64,000 nucleotides of DNA from Bacteroidota bacterium (lineage in GTDB: Bacteria; Bacteroidota; Bacteroidia; Chitinophagales; Chitinophagaceae): positions 210,230 through 274,229 of the forward strand of contig JACPEA010000010.1 of assembly GCA_016183765.1 (NCBI GenBank). Reading direction: 5' to 3'. The notes under the pieces are model-generated. The model saw nothing but the letters and a program-made list of their open reading frames with translations, was not told the DNA's origin and did no database searches. Numbering within the stretch: the stretch's first letter is position 1; every line of letters starts with the position of its first letter. Of this stretch, positions 60,135-64,000 are shown one piece after another. Both the position numbers and the translations under genes were made by a program.

Positions 60135-60776
60135 AAAAATTATTGGTGAATGATTATAATAAAAATCAAATATATGCCGTCGATTTCGATTGAAACAAGT
60201 CAGCTGAAAAAACTACTAAAAACAACTGTTTTTACGAACCAATCAGAATAATCCTGTGTTATTAGTGCTTTGGGCGTTGGTTACATTAACATACCCCCAG
60301 GCAGCCACGATGTAAAAATCTCACTTTCGTCTAAAGCTAAAGATCCAAAGTCAAAGACCAAATGCAAAAAGTCGCTTTCGGAGAACCTTTCTCTGATCTA
60401 ACCTTTTTCTAAACAGCTGCGTAAATATACAGGTAACTAGGAAACTGATCAGGATTTCCAAAATCGCTGGAAGACAAGTACGCTTAATATCTACTGCCGG
60501 CAGAGCGTTACAGAAATCACTAAGAGCGATCCCCAACATCATTAGAATCCTGGTTTTAGAGAAAACCGTGTCGGATTTTTGCTTTTTTGATAACAAAACT
60601 GTTTCATCATACTATTTAGCTGGTTAAGTAGGGATACCACAACCCCCGCAGCGACCAGGTAGCAGCCCAGCATAGAAAGGAAAGTCCTAAACCAACTTTG
60701 AAAGAAAAACAGCTACCTACCAACCATTTGTTGAAGGCAGGCGTCCAAAAAGTCAATACGCCAACATTTCAAATCC
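60135..60776. other. Intergenic region between fcl and ugd
   Basis: 642 bp holding the ugd promoter. On the minus strand two overlapping frames look weakly protein-like: a hydrophobic stretch (M-L-G-C-Y-L-V-A-A-G-V-V-V near 60660) and, one frame over, an 81-residue ORF with a TTG start (60351-60596) that has another hydrophobic stretch. They could be the remains of a small frameshifted membrane protein, but I do not call a gene. Word repeats (caaagtcaaagacc at about 60347, gaaggcaggcgtcc at about 60735) lie at the fcl 3' side. Confidence 0.4.
60167..60198 (-). promoter_or_regulatory. Bacteroidota-type promoter of ugd
   Basis: On the minus strand TTG (60198-60196), 21 bases, then TATATTTG (60174-60167). 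This fits the TTTG/TTG-N19-21-TAnnTTTG pattern of the Bacteroidota primary sigma factor. The -7 box ends 33 bases before the ugd start codon, leaving a leader of about 25 bases. Confidence 0.55.
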
Positions 60777-61709
60777 CTACTCCCATTTCAAATTTTTCAC
60801 TTCCTCATATACTCTCTCAATGCCTTCTTCCAACCCAATAGACGCTTTCCAACCCAGGTTAGTCAGTTTGGATACATCCATCAGTTTGCGGGGGGTGCCG
60901 TCGGGGCGGGAGGGGTCGAGGGTGATGTTGCCTTCATAGCCTACAATCTTTTTGATGAGTTGGGCCAGTTCGAGAATACTGATGTCCACTCCTATCCCAA
61001 CATTCACCAGGCCTTTTTCGTGGTGCTGGTTCATCAGGAACAGGCAGGCATCGGCCAGGTCATCTACGTGGAGAAATTCGCGCAGGGGCGTACCGGAGCC
61101 CCAGAGGATCACTTCGGGTAATTGTTTCCTTTTGGCCGTAATGAATTTGCGCAGCAGGGCCGGCAAAACATGCGACTTCTCCAGGTCATAATTATCATTG
61201 GGACCATACAGGTTGGTGGGCATGGCCGAAATAAAATTGCATCCATACTGGGCCCGGTAAGCATCACACAATTCAATACCCGCAATTTTGGCGATGGCAT
61301 AGGGTTGATCGGTCTGCTCCAGGTACCCTGACAACAGGTATTCTTCCTTCAAAGGCTGGGGCGCCAGTTTGGGATAGATACAGGATGAGCCCAGGAACAA
61401 TAATTTAGTAACGCCATGTACATAAGAAGCATGGATGATGTTACTCTCTATCATCAGGTTCTCATAAATAAATTCAGCCCGGTAAGTATTATTGGCCACG
61501 ATGCCCCCCACTTTGGCCGCTGCCAGGAATACATAGTCCGGCTTCTCCGCCGCAAAGAAATCATTCACCGCCTGCTGGCTACGGAGGTCCAGTTCCTGTG
61601 AAGTCCGGGAAATAATATTGACATATCCCTCCGCCCGAAGCTTCCGTTCAATAGCACTTCCTACCATTCCACGATGACCGGCGATATAAATTTTAGCTCC
61701 TTTATCCAT
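60777..61709 (-). CDS. fcl: GDP-L-fucose synthase
   Basis: 310 residues from the Met at 61709 ([11 protein letters not shown]). The frame stays open to 61772, but those 21 extra residues are written in the inverted dispersed repeat (61731-61770), so the longer start was rejected. NADP motif A-G-H-R-G-M-V-G, catalytic Ser in G-S-S-C-I-Y-P-K (about 107) and Y-A-I-A-K (about 136-140). It turns the Gmd product into GDP-L-fucose by epimerisation and reduction. gmd lies upstream, separated by the GIY-YIG gene on the other strand. Confidence 0.9.
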   Translation of the reverse strand: MDKGAKIYIAGHRGMVGSAIERKLRAEGYVNIISRTSQELDLRSQQAVNDFFAAEKPDYVFLAAAKVGGIVANNTYRAEFIYENLMIESNIIHASYVHGVTKLLFLGSSCIYPKLAPQPLKEEYLLSGYLEQTDQPYAIAKIAGIELCDAYRAQYGCNFISAMPTNLYGPNDNYDLEKSHVLPALLRKFITAKRKQLPEVILWGSGTPLREFLHVDDLADACLFLMNQHHEKGLVNVGIGVDISILELAQLIKKIVGYEGNITLDPSRPDGTPRKLMDVSKLTNLGWKASIGLEEGIERVYEEVKNLKWE

Positions 61710-61730
61710 TAAACTAATTTTTCTTAAAAA

Positions 61731-61770
61731 ACCCGTCATTTCGATCCCGCCATCGGCGGGGAGAAATCTC
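61731..61770 (-). repeat. Dispersed palindromic repeat, copy 4 (inverted)
   Basis: acccgtcatttcgatcccgc on the + strand continues into catcggcggggagaaatctc, the reverse complement of copies 1-3. It lies at the left side of the GIY-YIG gene, facing copy 5. Confidence 0.78.
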
Positions 61771-61908
61771 ATGTCGATTAAACCGCTATTCCTTCCAATC
61801 CCTTTCCTTCATTACCACAGTTCTCCAATCGAATACTTCCCAGTACAAATCACCCGTATAAATACCTAACCTATCAAAAAAGCGATCCTGTAACTTGCCA
61901 AAAACAGT

Positions 61909-62235
61909 ATGCGAACGGCTGGATATATCTATATCATGACGAATAAAAACAAAACCACTCTTTACATCGGTGTGACCTCAAACCTTTTCAATCGGGTTCA
62001 GCAACACAGGAACAAGTTCTATCCCAGAAGTTTCAGTGCCAGATACCAACTCACTTACCTCGTATTCTACGAACAATTCAGCACCATTGGGGAAGCCATT
62101 GTCCGGGAAAAACAATTGAAAAAGTGGAACCGTCATAAAAAAGAGCTCTTGATCGCAAGCACCAATCCCGACTGGTCGGACCTGTGGGAAAAAGAGGTTC
62201 AATTTTGGCAATCCCGCCATTCCGATTCCTGTTAA
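61909..62235 (+). CDS. GIY-YIG nuclease-family protein
   Basis: 108 residues, the single-domain bacterial type. Y-I-Y-I-M-T-N-K (about 7-14), L-Y-I-G-V-T-S-N-L-F-N-R-V-Q-Q-H (about 18-33; Arg near 29) and the metal Glu in E-A-I-V-R-E-K-Q-L-K (about 58-67) are all kept, so the fold should be active. The target and role are unknown for this class. The gene is on the opposite strand to its neighbours, between fcl and gmd. It is flanked by inverted copies of the dispersed palindrome, and its own last codons run into a degenerate copy (62213-62257). It may be a small mobile unit. Confidence 0.85.
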   Translation: MRTAGYIYIMTNKNKTTLYIGVTSNLFNRVQQHRNKFYPRSFSARYQLTYLVFYEQFSTIGEAIVREKQLKKWNRHKKELLIASTNPDWSDLWEKEVQFWQSRHSDSC

Positions 62236-62257
62236 AACGGAAAGCGGGAACCTCATT
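62213..62257 (-). repeat. Degenerate copy of the dispersed palindrome overlapping the GIY-YIG 3' end
   Basis: cccgccattccgattcc, then cgg...gcgggaacctcatt follows the order of the inverted repeat (cccgtcatttcgatccc, cgg, ggggagaaatctcat) with several changes. It codes the last residues (S-R-H-S-D-S-C) and the stop. Confidence 0.5.
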
Positions 62258-62307
62258 TAGATCACCTGCCCACAAACATTCTAATAAATAACTACTCACC
62301 TTGGAAA

Positions 62308-62345
62308 GATTCCTCCCCGCCGAGGGCGGGATCGGAATGACGGGC
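62308..62345 (+). repeat. Dispersed palindromic repeat, copy 5
   Basis: gattcctccccgccgagggc, then gggatcggaatgacgggc. It is preceded by taactactcacc as copy 2 is preceded by taactactcact. It forms an inverted pair with copy 4 around the GIY-YIG gene. Confidence 0.75.
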
Positions 62346-62360
62346 TTCATAGCATGTCTC

Positions 62361-63470
<1,110 letters not shown>

Positions 63471-63736
63471 GTAAGTTTTTTTTTGAAACGGCGATTTTGG
63501 TTGCTGGTCATTTCCTACAGGATACCTGCATTTAATCAACCTGCAATTACTTGTGACTGATTGAATATGCAAAGTAAGAAAAACTTACTAAGAGAATCCT
63601 GCGAACGCTTTAGTAGACCATCTACAGAAATTAATTTTAGGATGATATCCATTATCAATTCTTAAGAAATAAACCTGAATAAAGCAAAGATTCAAGCTAT
63701 TCCTTTATTTTGCTTCTCATTTAATGTTATTCAAAT
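63471..63736. promoter_or_regulatory. Divergent promoter region between gmd and rmlB
   Basis: 266 bp between divergent genes. It holds a small hairpin, agtaag-aaaaa-cttact, at 63573-63589. A near -7 box tattttg lies about 30 bases before the rmlB start, and a minus-strand ttactttg lies about 100 bases before gmd; both deviate from consensus. There is no ORF. Confidence 0.35.
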
Positions 63737-64000
63737 ATGAGCAGGAATGTATTGATCACAGGCGGAGCAGGATTCATTGGTTCCCATGTGGTGCGTTTAT
63801 TGGTGAACAAATGCCCGGATTACCGGATCATCAACCTGGATGCTTTGACCTATGCCGGCAACCTGGAAAACCTGGCCGATATTGAGAAAGCGCCCAATTA
63901 TGTGTTCTCCAAAACCAATATCCTGGATATTGATGCGCTGAAACAGGTATTTGAGACCTACCAGGTCAGCGATGTGATCCACCTGGCGGCCGAATCGCAT
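63737..64000 (+). CDS. rmlB: dTDP-glucose 4,6-dehydratase, 3' end beyond the window
   Basis: 88 residues visible from the ATG at 63737; the frame runs off the window end. M-S-R-N-V-L-I-T-G-G-A-G-F-I-G-S-H opens the NAD domain, D-A-L-T-Y-A-G-N-L-E-N-L near 36-47 is the RmlB signature, and H-L-A-A-E-S-H ends the visible part. It makes dTDP-4-keto-6-deoxyglucose, the precursor of dTDP-rhamnose. It is read away from gmd, so a dTDP-sugar group likely continues to the right. It could serve the rhamnose-4-epimerase-like enzyme at 31446-32576. Confidence 0.9.
   Translation, partial: MSRNVLITGGAGFIGSHVVRLLVNKCPDYRIINLDALTYAGNLENLADIEKAPNYVFSKTNILDIDALKQVFETYQVSDVIHLAAESH

Noticed and set aside
63471..63572. 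N-terminal extension of Gmd
   Set aside because: There is no family likeness before M-K-K-A-L-I-T-G; the extension is spacer DNA.

Overview
The window reads as chromosomal DNA of a member of the Bacteroidota, most likely of the Chitinophagaceae type. The evidence is a TTG-N21-TATATTTG promoter ahead of the UDP-glucose dehydrogenase gene, the style of the Wza, Wzz and Wzi proteins, scarce Shine-Dalgarno motifs, and intergenic spacers full of dispersed palindromes and 7-8 nt word repeats. I can make no species call. Almost the whole window is one surface-polysaccharide locus.

Left part (1-6271): the 3' end of a Wzz-like chain-length gene (+ strand) and two paralogous Wzi-type outer-membrane proteins (- strand). 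The spacers hold 123-bp, 115-bp and about 165-bp tandem repeats, a long inverted repeat and a dispersed palindrome. Next (6272-9433) come a membrane CapD/PglF-like nucleotide-sugar 4,6-dehydratase and a lone + strand YdcF-like gene in AT-rich DNA.

Core (9439-57510, all - strand): about 40 genes with mostly overlapping or nearly touching ends, read from wza (57510) down to a GT4 gene (9439). In transcription order: export (Wza, Wzz); a pseudaminic-acid set (PseB, PglK-like ABC exporter, PseC, methylase, PseG, formyltransferase, PseI, PseF); a Gfo/Idh oxidoreductase and aminotransferase pair; a second nonulosonate set (GNAT, NeuB, NeuC, and further down the cytidylyltransferase and a CBS-nucleotidyltransferase); several glycosyltransferases; a carbamoyltransferase with an SGNH hydrolase; epimerases; a heparinase-II/III-like protein; AsnB; and a Wzy-like membrane protein. 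Then come two complete sugar-amidotransferase triads (WbuX-HisH-HisF) in mirrored order around an acetyltransferase, a class III aminotransferase and a PtmA-like SDR. The run ends with a PglC, PglD and PglE-like bacillosamine cassette.

Right part (57674-64000): a winged-helix regulator fused to a degenerate nucleotidyltransferase domain, then ugd, fcl, a GIY-YIG gene bracketed by the dispersed palindrome, gmd, and the start of rmlB. These supply UDP-GlcA, GDP-fucose and dTDP-sugar precursors.

Taken together, the genes predict a glycan whose repeat unit starts on a diNAcBac-type lipid carrier. It would contain two kinds of CMP-activated nonulosonic acid (pseudaminic and legionaminic type), probably amidino- and formyl-modified. 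It would be flipped by an ABC exporter, polymerised by a Wzy-like protein and exported by Wza/Wzi. The strongest novelty candidate is this combination: two nonulosonate routes, two amidotransferase triads, a formyltransferase in the PseH slot and a Pgl-type initiation module. No rRNA, tRNA, CRISPR array or insertion sequence was seen.
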